64,000 nt of DNA, from assembly GCF_047946665.1 (NCBI RefSeq), contig NZ_CP172312.1, positions 4,526,001 to 4,590,000 of the forward strand, in the 5' to 3' direction. This document shows positions 33,712 through 41,432 of this stretch, in pieces. The notes under the pieces were generated by a model that was given only the letters and a program-made list of their open reading frames with translations, ran no database searches and was not told where the DNA came from. Within the stretch, counting starts at the first letter, position 1; every line of letters starts with the position of its first letter. Source of the DNA: Allohahella sp002354735 (lineage in GTDB: Bacteria; Pseudomonadota; Gammaproteobacteria; Pseudomonadales; Oleiphilaceae). Made by a program: the position numbers and the translations under genes.

Positions 33712-35154
33712 TTAACCAACCGCGCCTTCGAGACTCACTTCGAGCAATTTGCCCGCCTCAACAGCGAACTCCATCGGCAGCTCTTTGAATACTTCCTTGC
33801 AGAAGCCATTCACGATCATCGAGACTGCCCGCTCTGCATCGATGCCGCGCTGCTGGCAAAGGAAGAGCTGCTCGTCACTCACCGTCGAAGTTGTGGCCTC
33901 GTGCTCCACGACACCACTCATGTTCTTGCTTTCAATATACGGAAAGGTATGCGCGCCGCACTTGTCACCAATCAACAGCGAGTCGCACTGCGTGAAATTG
34001 CGCGCACCTTCAGCGCCAGGTCCGAATCTCACCAGGCCGCGGTAGCTGCTGTCGCTGCGACCCGCAGAGATACCCTTGGCGATGATCGTGCTTTTGGTGT
34101 TCTTGCCCAGGTGGATCATCTTGGTGCCGGTATCGGCCTGCTGGAAGTTATTGGTCAGGGCTACCGAATAGAATTCACCAGTTGAATGGTCGCCCTTGAG
34201 GATGACACTGGGATACTTCCAGGTGATGGCCGAGCCGGTTTCGACCTGTGTCCAGCTGATTTTGGCATTCTCGCCAGCGCAGACGCCGCGCTTGGTGACG
34301 AAGTTGTAGATGCCGCCTTTGCCTTCCTCGTCACCGGGGTACCAGTTCTGTACGGTGGAGTACTTGATTTGGGCATCCTTGAGAGCCACGAGTTCTACTA
34401 CGGCTGCGTGCAGCTGGTTCTCGTCACGCATGGGGGCCGTGCAGCCCTCGAGGTAGCTAACGTAGCTGCCTTCGTCGGCAATGATGAGTGTGCGCTCGAA
34501 CTGTCCGGTCTTCGCCGCGTTGATGCGGAAGTAGGTAGACAGTTCCATTGGGCAGCGAACGCCCTTCGGAATGTAGACAAAGGAGCCATCGCTGAATACG
34601 GCAGAGTTCAGGCCGGCGTAGAAATTGTCACGGATAGGTACCACTGATCCCAGGTACTTCTGCACCAGTTCAGGATGCTTGCGCACGGCTTCGGAAATAG
34701 GGCAGAAGATCACGCCCGCCTCGGAAAGCTTTTCCTTGAATGTAGTCGCTACCGATACGCTATCGAACACCGCGTCGACGGCGACGCCGGCCAGTGCAGC
34801 GCGTTCGTGCAGTGGAATGCCGAGCTTTTCATACGTGCGCAACAATTCAGGATCGACTTCGTCGAGACTCTTCGGGCCGTCGTTCTTCGATTTCGGCGCC
34901 GAATAATAAATGATGTCGTTGAAATCGATCTCCGGGTGCTTGACGTGCGCCCAGGTCGGCGTCTTCATTTCAAGCCAGGCACGGTACGCTTTCAGGCGCC
35001 ACTCGAGCATGAATTCAGGCTCATCCTTCTTCGCCGAAATGAAGCGGATCACGTCTTCGTTCAGACCAGGCGGTAGTGAGTCACTCTCGATATCCGAAGT
35101 GAAACCTGCCTGGTATTTACGCGACATGTATTCATTAACTGAAGCGTTGCTCAT
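33712..35154 (-). CDS. sufB: Fe-S cluster scaffold subunit SufB
   Basis: The main scaffold on which clusters are assembled. The 480-residue product carries the family motifs GVRCPMELSTYFRIN, SYLEGCTAP with a conserved Cys, CGAHTFPYIESKN and EATTSTVSDEQLFLCQQRG. It is the first gene of the operon, about 100-130 nt from a candidate promoter and an inverted-repeat operator shared with the divergent Rrf2 gene. Confidence 0.97.
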   Translation of the reverse strand: MSNASVNEYMSRKYQAGFTSDIESDSLPPGLNEDVIRFISAKKDEPEFMLEWRLKAYRAWLEMKTPTWAHVKHPEIDFNDIIYYSAPKSKNDGPKSLDEVDPELLRTYEKLGIPLHERAALAGVAVDAVFDSVSVATTFKEKLSEAGVIFCPISEAVRKHPELVQKYLGSVVPIRDNFYAGLNSAVFSDGSFVYIPKGVRCPMELSTYFRINAAKTGQFERTLIIADEGSYVSYLEGCTAPMRDENQLHAAVVELVALKDAQIKYSTVQNWYPGDEEGKGGIYNFVTKRGVCAGENAKISWTQVETGSAITWKYPSVILKGDHSTGEFYSVALTNNFQQADTGTKMIHLGKNTKSTIIAKGISAGRSDSSYRGLVRFGPGAEGARNFTQCDSLLIGDKCGAHTFPYIESKNMSGVVEHEATTSTVSDEQLFLCQQRGIDAERAVSMIVNGFCKEVFKELPMEFAVEAGKLLEVSLEGAVG

Positions 35155-35253
35155 TGTTGCTCCGCGCTGATCCTGAAGTATGTGTCCCCGGGGAGGGGTT
35201 GCTGAAAGCTTGACGGGTCTGGCTTGAATTCACTCATCGTCTCTATACTGCAA

Positions 35254-35282
35254 ATATTAAGGGAGCAGGGCTTTTAAATCAA
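35254..35282 (-). promoter_or_regulatory. Candidate promoter of the suf operon
   Basis: Minus strand: TTGATT (35282-35277), 17-nt spacer, TAATAT (35259-35254). Each box has four of six matches. The inverted repeat at 35283-35295 is immediately upstream of the -35 box. Confidence 0.55.
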
Positions 35283-35295
35283 TACCAATATGGTA
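35283..35295. promoter_or_regulatory. Inverted-repeat operator candidate in the suf / Rrf2 intergenic region
   Basis: TACCA-ATA-TGGTA is a 5+3+5 dyad between sufB and the divergent Rrf2 regulator, abutting the suf -35 box. Its place makes it a good candidate for autoregulation by that regulator. Confidence 0.5.
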
Positions 35296-35376
35296 ATGTA
35301 TAGCTGAATCCTGTATTTGAGGCACGACCGTGGCAGCAATGAAACACGCAGCAATCCATAGAGTGACAAGGCCTTG

Positions 35377-35907
35377 ATGCGTCTGGCGAAACTGGCCGAT
35401 TACGGGCTGGTGATAGCCGCGACACTTTCGCGTGCAGAAACCGCCCGGGCGGCGGAAGATCGGCTGACTGGTGGGTCGACGGAGAAGCTGACGGAGTTGG
35501 TCAAGCTGGAGTGGGTGGCTGAACAGACCTCGTTGACGGTCGCGACTACCCGAAAGATCATGAAACTGTTGGTGGACGGCGGTATCGTCGTATCGGAGCG
35601 GGGCATGCGCGGAGGCTATCGCCTGGCCGCACCGCCGGATCAGATCAGTCTGGCCGATGTCCTCTCGGCCGTCGAAGGCGAAGTCGCACTGACCGACTGC
35701 TGTAGCGATAGCCGGCAGTGTGAGGTCATCAGTAACTGTAATGTGCAGCGTAATTGGTCGGTGATCAATGGCACCGTCAATTCGCTGTTTTCCGCCATTT
35801 CACTCAAGGATATGTCCGGACAACTCACCCGCGAGGATGTCGTTGCCCGTGTCCAGAATGATCAAACGGCGCCGGGTCGCATCGCCATGGTGCAGCTCGC
35901 CCGCTAG
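35377..35907 (+). CDS. sufR: Rrf2/IscR-type regulator of the suf operon
   Basis: A 176-residue DNA-binding protein of the Rrf2 family, most likely sensing Fe-S status. The winged helix runs from RLAKLADYGLVIAATL to SERGMRGGYRLAAPP. The cluster-ligand region CCSDSRQCEVISNC contains C-x5-C-x5-C, the same spacing as the three IscR cysteines. Compared with usual members there is an insertion of about 20 residues (ARAAEDRLTGGSTEKLTEL) between the first two helices. ATG 35377 is preferred over the TTG one codon earlier. It is divergent from sufB, 222 nt away, so it probably controls that operon. Confidence 0.9.
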   Translation: MRLAKLADYGLVIAATLSRAETARAAEDRLTGGSTEKLTELVKLEWVAEQTSLTVATTRKIMKLLVDGGIVVSERGMRGGYRLAAPPDQISLADVLSAVEGEVALTDCCSDSRQCEVISNCNVQRNWSVINGTVNSLFSAISLKDMSGQLTREDVVARVQNDQTAPGRIAMVQLAR

Positions 35908-35923
35908 TCGATCGACGCCCGAC

Positions 35924-36661
35924 TCAGATCGACGTATTGTAAAGCGTACCGTGAATGGCGGGACCTGTGGGCTGGCCAGTAGTCGAGCCGCCCTCTGGTT
36001 CGAGGCTGATGCCGAAGGTTGCCGAGCGCAGGAGTTCCGCATCGAAGTCCTGTAACCGCTTACGGGTGGGTCTGTCTGCGGACTCAAGCAGGCCGAGGGA
36101 GTGCACGCCGGGGCCGAGCTGGTCTGACTTGATCCAGAGCTGATAGGTCTTGCCCGGAACCCCCTCCGCCTTCACAGGTTCAATTCTCAGCTGTCTCGTA
36201 TCCAGGTCAACCGTCATGATGAAGGCAGGCTGTTGATCATCTTTCTGGAATACTGCGACATAGGGTGAGTCATCAGCCGGGCGCGGTACCAGTGGCGTGC
36301 CGAGTAGCAAGGCCATCAGCAATCCTGCGGCAATACCAAATCCACCCACTGCTGCGGCGCGCCAGCGCGCAAGTCGCCTTCTCAGATCCCCAAGCTCGTC
36401 CGGTACCCTGGCTGAGGGAAGGTCATGTCGTGTCCCAGGTGAGCCTGAGCTTTCCAGCGCCTGTTCTATACGACGCCAGAGATCTTCGCTGGGCGTGACT
36501 TCGTCCACCTCGTCCAGAAGTGGACTCAGACGAATTTCCCAATCGATGATCAACGCATCCAGCTCTGGTTCACTGGCGCGCCGCAGATTGACCCGTTGAC
36601 GGGTCTCATGATCAAGCGTGCCGACAACGTATTCGGCGGCAACGCGCTCGAGGTCGTTCAT
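35924..36661 (-). CDS. Anti-sigma factor (RskA type)
   Basis: A 245-residue single-pass membrane protein. The cytoplasmic N-terminus has the anti-sigma helical pattern (ERVAAEYVVGTLDHETRQRV). One transmembrane helix lies near residues 95-115 (AAAVGGFGIAAGLLMALLLG). The periplasmic RskA-type domain (MTVDLDTRQLRIEPVKAEGVPGKTYQLWIK ... SLGLLES) follows. It should sequester the ECF sigma factor encoded just upstream and release it on an envelope signal. ATG 36661 overlaps the sigma stop as ATGA; the longer frame lies inside the sigma gene. Confidence 0.88.
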   Translation of the reverse strand: MNDLERVAAEYVVGTLDHETRQRVNLRRASEPELDALIIDWEIRLSPLLDEVDEVTPSEDLWRRIEQALESSGSPGTRHDLPSARVPDELGDLRRRLARWRAAAVGGFGIAAGLLMALLLGTPLVPRPADDSPYVAVFQKDDQQPAFIMTVDLDTRQLRIEPVKAEGVPGKTYQLWIKSDQLGPGVHSLGLLESADRPTRKRLQDFDAELLRSATFGISLEPEGGSTTGQPTGPAIHGTLYNTSI

Positions 36662-37212
36662 GCCAGCACCTCCGCCATGCAGGACCGAATCTGTTTGAGG
36701 CTTCGGTGCAGCCACACTTTTATGGTGCCGACCGGCTGACTGAATCTTGCTGACAACGCCTCACGGGAAAAACCATCGAGGTAGGCCAGTTTCACCATCT
36801 CGGCCTGTTGGCCGCCCACGGTATCGATACAGCCTTGCAGCCGTCCGAGCGCCTGGCTCACTTCGGCCCGTCGATGCGGGGTGGAGGCGTTGGTGTCAGC
36901 GATGCTTTCGAGCTCACTATTGTCATCTGCTTCAGGTGTCCGCTTCCTCACCTCGTCGAGCGCACGATTCCGGGCAATCGTTATCATCCAGGTCATGGGC
37001 GTGGCCTTGCCCGCTTCGAAGGTCTCGGCCTTGTTCCATATCCGAAGATAGACTTCCTGGAGAATCTCCTCCGTCAGCGACTCTCGCTTCATGATTCGCA
37101 GGACCACGCCATACAACTTGCGGCTGGTAGCCTGATACAGGAGGTGAAAAGCGGCTCTGTCGGCTGCCGCAACGCGGGCCAGTAGGGCGGCCAGGGTGGT
37201 CGTGTCTGTCAT
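36658..37212 (-). CDS. ECF RNA polymerase sigma factor (SigK-like)
   Basis: About 184 residues. Region 2 is seen in AFHLLYQATSRKLYGVVLRI and EEILQEVYLRIWNKAETF, region 4 in MVKLAYLDGFSREALSARFSQPVGTIKVWLHRSLKQIR. The order sigma/RskA with a 4-nt overlap matches SigK-RskA systems. The start is uncertain. ATG 37212 gives a normal-length protein but no clear ribosome site, and the frame stays open without stop to 37470 with several further ATGs. Its targets are unknown; no second copy of a matching promoter was identified here. Confidence 0.85.
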   Translation of the reverse strand: MTDTTTLAALLARVAAADRAAFHLLYQATSRKLYGVVLRIMKRESLTEEILQEVYLRIWNKAETFEAGKATPMTWMITIARNRALDEVRKRTPEADDNSELESIADTNASTPHRRAEVSQALGRLQGCIDTVGGQQAEMVKLAYLDGFSREALSARFSQPVGTIKVWLHRSLKQIRSCMAEVLA

Positions 37213-37594
37213 CGAGGATAGCTGGGTCGGAGCTGATGTCGGTATTCCCGCAGAAGGTGAACTCATGGGCAGTGCGGTATCCGATAAAGCAGGTGGATCG
37301 GGGTTCGGGATGTACCGAACCAGGGCAGCCCGGCGATGTGAAGCGGACATTGCTGTTCGATCATAGCCTGATAATCTTGCAGGAGTCACGTCGGCATGCC
37401 GTGGTAGCGGGCTTACTGATGTTGGTATCGATCGTAGTGAACTCATCAATTGGCCCTGCGGACGATACATAGATGAGCCCAGTTACGGTGTAACAGGAGA
37501 ATAGTTTCAGCCATTTTGCTCAACCAGCGTTTGCCTTACGCTGCGATGCTGGCCAAACTGAAGCGAATTCGAGCAAGGTACGGACATTCTCATC
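37213..37594. other. Intergenic region between the ECF sigma gene and the GspF-like gene
   Basis: The first ~258 nt is an open extension of the sigma frame, Ser/Pro/Arg-rich and not conserved-looking, so it may be leader rather than coding. I see no RNA gene, terminator or clear promoter in the rest. Confidence 0.4.
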
Positions 37595-38557
37595 ATGCAA
37601 ATTACCATGTGGTCGCAGAGCCTGCCGGGCAATCGCGCCCTCCTGTTTGCGGAAATCGCTGGCCGCCTCGCCAGGGGCTCAGGTTTTCCTGCCGTCTTCG
37701 AGGAAGTGCAGGCCGTGGTGCCGAGCTGTTATCACCGCGGCCTCAAAGCGCTTGCAGCAAGTGTGAGAGCGGCGCCCGAGAAGCCTTTGCTGACGCATTT
37801 GGAGTCTTCGGACTTTTTCGTCGAGTGGGAACTCAGATTCATTCGCTTCGGCCTGGCGAGCGGACGGGTGGTCGAAGTGTTTGCCCGGATTTGTGACCAT
37901 CACACCATATTGGCTACAGCCGGCCGCTCGCTATTCTTCGGCTTCTGGCTGCTCTGGCTAAGTGTGACGCTGCTGCTGCCGTTTATCCTGCTGATTCCCG
38001 GCGGCTCCGCCGCGGGCGATCATCTTATGGCGTTGGGCGTGCTTCACGCGGTGCTCCTGTTGCTCGGACTGCCGGTGTACACCTGGCTGGTTCGCTCGTG
38101 GATCCGCCCGGATGCTCGAGTTTGGCGAGCGCTCAACTTCCTGCCACTTTTTCGTCAAACGCAGGGCTCGCGCAGTCTATACCACTACCTTCTCAATCTC
38201 GGGTTGTGCATTCAGGCTGGCCTTCATCTGAAGCGGGCGCTGAGCCTTTCTGCCGATGCCGAAAGCACGGCCGTGCTGAGGGAGAAGTACAAGTTGGTGA
38301 GCGCTGATGTCACCCTGGGGCATCCGCTATCGATAGCATTCCAGCGCAGCGGTGTATTGCAGGAAACCCTGTTGATGGTTGACGCCAGTCAGTTGAAGAA
38401 GAGTAAGCTCTGGGAGCCAGGCGTGACTGATATCGTGAAGGCGTCCTATAGCGAGCTACTCAAGCGCACCAGGCCAGCTATTCTTGCGCTGGTAGCGGTG
38501 GGTGGCTTGTCGCTGGTTACGGCTGGTCACTATCTCATCTATCAGATACTGCGTTGA
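37595..38557 (+). CDS. Orphan type II secretion/pilus inner-membrane protein (GspF/PilC-like)
   Basis: A 320-residue protein with three strong transmembrane segments (near 112-135, 143-165 and 298-317). Its soluble parts have the GspF/PilC layout: two helical domains, the second with LGLCIQAGLHLKRALSLSAD, which recalls the 'LxAGxxxxxALxxxA' repeat, each preceding membrane helices. It is weakly matched and shorter than most PilC proteins (~400). No GspE/PilB ATPase, pilin or secretin lies next to it. The assignment is inference from layout; an unrelated polytopic protein is possible. Confidence 0.55.
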   Translation: MQITMWSQSLPGNRALLFAEIAGRLARGSGFPAVFEEVQAVVPSCYHRGLKALAASVRAAPEKPLLTHLESSDFFVEWELRFIRFGLASGRVVEVFARICDHHTILATAGRSLFFGFWLLWLSVTLLLPFILLIPGGSAAGDHLMALGVLHAVLLLLGLPVYTWLVRSWIRPDARVWRALNFLPLFRQTQGSRSLYHYLLNLGLCIQAGLHLKRALSLSADAESTAVLREKYKLVSADVTLGHPLSIAFQRSGVLQETLLMVDASQLKKSKLWEPGVTDIVKASYSELLKRTRPAILALVAVGGLSLVTAGHYLIYQILR

Positions 38558-38648
38558 ATTTACGGTAAAAACAGGATGAGGCTCACAGTTCTGAGGGGCG
38601 TCGGCATGACATTATGGGCGTCATAATAATAAAACCACAGGACTCCAC

Positions 38649-38957
38649 ATGCGCATCTTCAACAAACTGCCGAAGCCTTTGTTCAGAAGACAGATCAATA
38701 CGCTGGACAGTGGGTCGACCACAGGCCGCACACCATCTGCCGAACCATTACCTGCTTTCCATCCACCACTACTGACCGAGATGCAGCCCATCCCGGGTAG
38801 CACGCTCAAGCGTCTGCCGGTTACTGGAAAGCGGATGCGTCGCTCACGCAACTGGCAAAGACGCCTTGGGGATGTGAACCGCCTGCCTTGGGGTTGGCTG
38901 ACATTGGGTATTGGGGTGGGCAGCTGCCTGATGTTCTTTCTGATGGCGGCTTCGTAA
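38649..38957 (+). CDS. Small hypothetical membrane protein
   Basis: A 102-residue protein: a basic, Pro/Arg-rich N-terminal part (~1-80) followed by one transmembrane helix at the C-terminus (WGWLTLGIGVGSCLMFFLMAAS), as in tail-anchored proteins. The ATG has AGGA at suitable spacing. It follows the GspF-like gene by 91 nt, a gap that contains ATTATG-N5-CATAAT. I do not recognise a family. Confidence 0.5.
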   Translation: MRIFNKLPKPLFRRQINTLDSGSTTGRTPSAEPLPAFHPPLLTEMQPIPGSTLKRLPVTGKRMRRSRNWQRRLGDVNRLPWGWLTLGIGVGSCLMFFLMAAS

Positions 38958-38959
38958 AT

Positions 38960-38985
38960 CGGGTCTACCCGTACAGGCAGACCCG
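38960..38985. terminator. Hairpin between convergent genes (38957 and slyD)
   Basis: CGGGTCT/AGACCCG, 7 bp with a 12-nt loop, lies between the stops of the small membrane protein and slyD. It could act for either strand; no T-run is present. Confidence 0.45.
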
Positions 38986-38992
38986 GATCGGC

Positions 38993-39481
38993 CTAGTGAT
39001 GATGGCCTGATTCGCCGTCGAAGCCGTGCGCATGCCCATGTGCTACTTCTTCTTCGGTCGCCGCTCGTTCACGCAGCACCTTGACCTTGAACTGGACGGT
39101 CTTGCCAGCATAGGGATGATTGGTGTCGACATCGACCATGCTGTGACCGACCTTGGTGATGGTCACAATTTTCTGGCCATCTTCCGTGCGCAGTGGAATG
39201 ACATCGCCTACAGACAGCTTGCCGTATTGCTTGAAGTGCTTCTTCGACACGCGCTGCACCGAATCAGGCTGCAGTTCGCCAAAAGCTTCGTTTGGTGCCA
39301 GCGTGATTTCGATATCATCACCCGCAGCCTTGCCGTCGAGCGCCTTCTCGAGCGCCGGCATGAGATTATTGTGACCGTGCAGGTAAACCATCGGCTCGCC
39401 ATCTTCAGTCTGGTCGAGCAGCTCACCTTCGCTATCAAGTATCTGGTAACTGACTTCCACGACGCTATTGTTGCTGATCAA
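38993..39481 (-). CDS. slyD: FKBP-type peptidyl-prolyl isomerase SlyD
   Basis: Cytoplasmic prolyl isomerase and chaperone that also binds metal ions. FKBP elements VVEVSYQILDSEGELLDQT and PMVYLHGHNNLMPALEKALDG flank the inserted flap domain (AFGELQPDSVQRVSKKHF). The short C-terminal tail GHAHGFDGESGHHH is the His-rich metal-binding tail. The start is TTG 39481, set by AGGAG seven nt upstream and by the family N-terminus; the ATG-less extension upstream overlaps the next gene. The product is 162 residues. Confidence 0.93.
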   Translation of the reverse strand: MISNNSVVEVSYQILDSEGELLDQTEDGEPMVYLHGHNNLMPALEKALDGKAAGDDIEITLAPNEAFGELQPDSVQRVSKKHFKQYGKLSVGDVIPLRTEDGQKIVTITKVGHSMVDVDTNHPYAGKTVQFKVKVLRERAATEEEVAHGHAHGFDGESGHHH

Positions 39482-39494
39482 TTCGTATCTCCTG

Positions 39495-39800
39495 TCATTC
39501 GTAAGGTAGTGAAAAATCCAGCGGCACCGTGAGTTCGGTCTCGGCACCGAGCGGCTGCCCCACCATCTCATCGTAAGCCGAGTGATGAACGAGCCAGATA
39601 TCCCGCAGTGGCAGGGTCTGGAACGCCTGTTTGACGCCCTGCAGACTCATGAAGCGCTGGACCTCGAGACCATCACGGGAATAAAACCGGCTGGCGTTCG
39701 CCGTTCTGAACTCGACCGAATAAACGAAGTAACCATGGGAATGTACATTGACCCGTACGTTCGCTGGCAGGTTGGGCAACTCTCTGTCGGTGATCAACAT
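39495..39800 (-). CDS. DUF6482-like small protein
   Basis: A 101-residue cytoplasmic protein with the pattern of DUF6482: YFVYSVE, a central strand pair, RDIWLVHHSAYDEMVG near the C-terminus. Function unknown. ATG 39800 has GGAG upstream; the longer frame to 39893 lacks a ribosome site. It precedes slyD by 13 nt and is likely co-transcribed with it. The family assignment is from memory of the conserved SAYDEM motif and is less certain than the gene itself. Confidence 0.6.
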   Translation of the reverse strand: MLITDRELPNLPANVRVNVHSHGYFVYSVEFRTANASRFYSRDGLEVQRFMSLQGVKQAFQTLPLRDIWLVHHSAYDEMVGQPLGAETELTVPLDFSLPYE

Positions 39801-39919
39801 CGTGAGGCTCCGGGACGCTGGCGCTAGCCTGGTGGACCAGCCACCAGGCCGCTGACGTGCTGAAAGGCTGACAGGATGTGTTGGTCTGGTCAATTAAAAG
39901 TTCAGCAGGGCAGGGGCCC

Positions 39920-41218
39920 TCAGCCAAGGCGTCGGCGCTGAATGCCGAGGCTGAAGTCATTGACCATGTGACGACAGAAAGCGTTCAGGACCCCGAGCTG
40001 CTCTCGAGGCGGCTGGTCGCGAGCCAGCCGGCGAATCTGATGGTAGTACCATCCGGCCTGGCCCTGGTTGTTGATGGCACGTATGGCCGCCGATGAGCTG
40101 GCCGTGCCGAGAAAGCCCTTGCCAAGAACCAGCTGCTTCTCATGATCGGGCAATTGCTCAAGATGCCCAGTCAGTATGTCATTGACGAGGTCAGGCGCGA
40201 CGCAAAAGGGACGTGCGAGACCAATCATCGCCGTAGTTCCGGCTTCGATTGCAGAGACCATAGTGCTGACCTTGCGAAATCCGCCGGTAATCATCAACGG
40301 CACCGTAGTGGCAGCCGCTATGGCTTCGGCATATTCAAGGAAGAAGGCCTCACGCCGGCGCGTGCTTTCGCGTTTCTCGCTGCCTTCACTGGTGTCCATG
40401 AAGACCAGGTTTTCATAGGTTCCGCCTGAAATTTCCAGCAGGTCCACGCCGTGCTGACCGAGCCAGGTAGCCACCTGCAGGCACTCTTCGAGGGTGAACC
40501 CGCCTTTCTGAAAGTCAGCCGAATTGAGCTTGACCGAGATAGGGAAGGCGGGATCGGTCTGTCGCCGTACTTCATCAACCGTTTCGAGGAGGAAGCGTGC
40601 ACGATTTGCCAGGGTACCCCCCCACTCATCCTGACGTCTGTTGGTAACGGGGGACAGGAACTGTGATCCGAGATAGCCGTGTGCCGAGTGGATCTGCACA
40701 CCTGTGAAACCGGCTTCCTTCACCAGCGCGGCCGAGCGACCAAAGCGATGGATGACATTCTTGATATCAGCCACCGTCATTTCGCGTGGTTTGGCGAAAT
40801 TACCGAGCAGCTCGAGCTGCACGCCTGACGGGCTCATTGGCTGGCTATTGACAATGCGGGAGCACTGTCGCCCCGGATGGTTGAGCTGGACCCAGAACTG
40901 ATTGCCAGCTTCTGTGCCTGCGGCTGCCCAGCGGCGGAACTGTTCGAGTTGCAGATCATTTTCCAGAACCGCATTGCCGCCGCGCTCAAGATAGCGCCCA
41001 TCGACCATGATATTGCCACTGAGCAGCAACCCGGCCCCACCACGCGACCAGCGTCTATACAACTTTTCCAGCGCTTCGCCCGGCACCCCGCGGGGGCTTG
41101 CGAGCCCTTCAGTCATGGCGGCCTTACAGAAGCGATTGGATATGGTTGCGCCACAGGCAAGCGCGAGCGGCTGGGCCAGAGCCTGAGGTTCGGGTAAAGA
41201 GTTTTCTGTAGTAACCAT
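39920..41218 (-). CDS. NADH:flavin oxidoreductase / old yellow enzyme family
   Basis: A 432-residue FMN TIM-barrel oxidoreductase reducing activated alkenes or related substrates. The substrate-binding HSAHGYLGSQFLSPVTN has the H-x-x-H/N pair, and the FMN-binding segments are ISVKLNSADFQKGG and MITGGFRK. It lacks the C-terminal Fe-S and FAD domains of 2,4-dienoyl-CoA reductases, so it is a stand-alone OYE. The physiological substrate is unknown. An inverted repeat at 41272-41284 lies 54 nt upstream of its start. Confidence 0.9.
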   Translation of the reverse strand: MVTTENSLPEPQALAQPLALACGATISNRFCKAAMTEGLASPRGVPGEALEKLYRRWSRGGAGLLLSGNIMVDGRYLERGGNAVLENDLQLEQFRRWAAAGTEAGNQFWVQLNHPGRQCSRIVNSQPMSPSGVQLELLGNFAKPREMTVADIKNVIHRFGRSAALVKEAGFTGVQIHSAHGYLGSQFLSPVTNRRQDEWGGTLANRARFLLETVDEVRRQTDPAFPISVKLNSADFQKGGFTLEECLQVATWLGQHGVDLLEISGGTYENLVFMDTSEGSEKRESTRRREAFFLEYAEAIAAATTVPLMITGGFRKVSTMVSAIEAGTTAMIGLARPFCVAPDLVNDILTGHLEQLPDHEKQLVLGKGFLGTASSSAAIRAINNQGQAGWYYHQIRRLARDQPPREQLGVLNAFCRHMVNDFSLGIQRRRLG

Positions 41219-41271
41219 GCAGGCTGAGCTCCATTATTACTGCTGTTGTCAGGTAGGGATGCCGGTTTAAC

Positions 41272-41284
41272 TGACCGCGGGTCA
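41272..41284. promoter_or_regulatory. Inverted repeat upstream of the flavin oxidoreductase gene
   Basis: TGACC-GCG-GGTCA, a 5+3+5 dyad in the 214-nt divergent region between the oxidoreductase and the GGDEF gene. OYE genes are often controlled by electrophile-sensing repressors, but no regulator gene is adjacent. Confidence 0.4.
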
Positions 41285-41432
41285 TTTTAGTATATCCCGA
41301 CGTCCGATGGGTGGGTAGCTCAAATGCGCGGTTCCATCGGTCATTAACTGAAAGCTGATGTGGCAAGGTCGGAAGCGGACTATAATCTGATTCAACAGCC
41401 CTCCGGGGGAACTCACTGGCAGATGTATTACC

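Noticed and set aside
37516..37896. 126-codon plus-strand frame overlapping the GspF-like gene
   Set aside because: The longer overlapping frame from 37595 encodes clear transmembrane helices; this one is Arg/Ser-rich and shadow-like.
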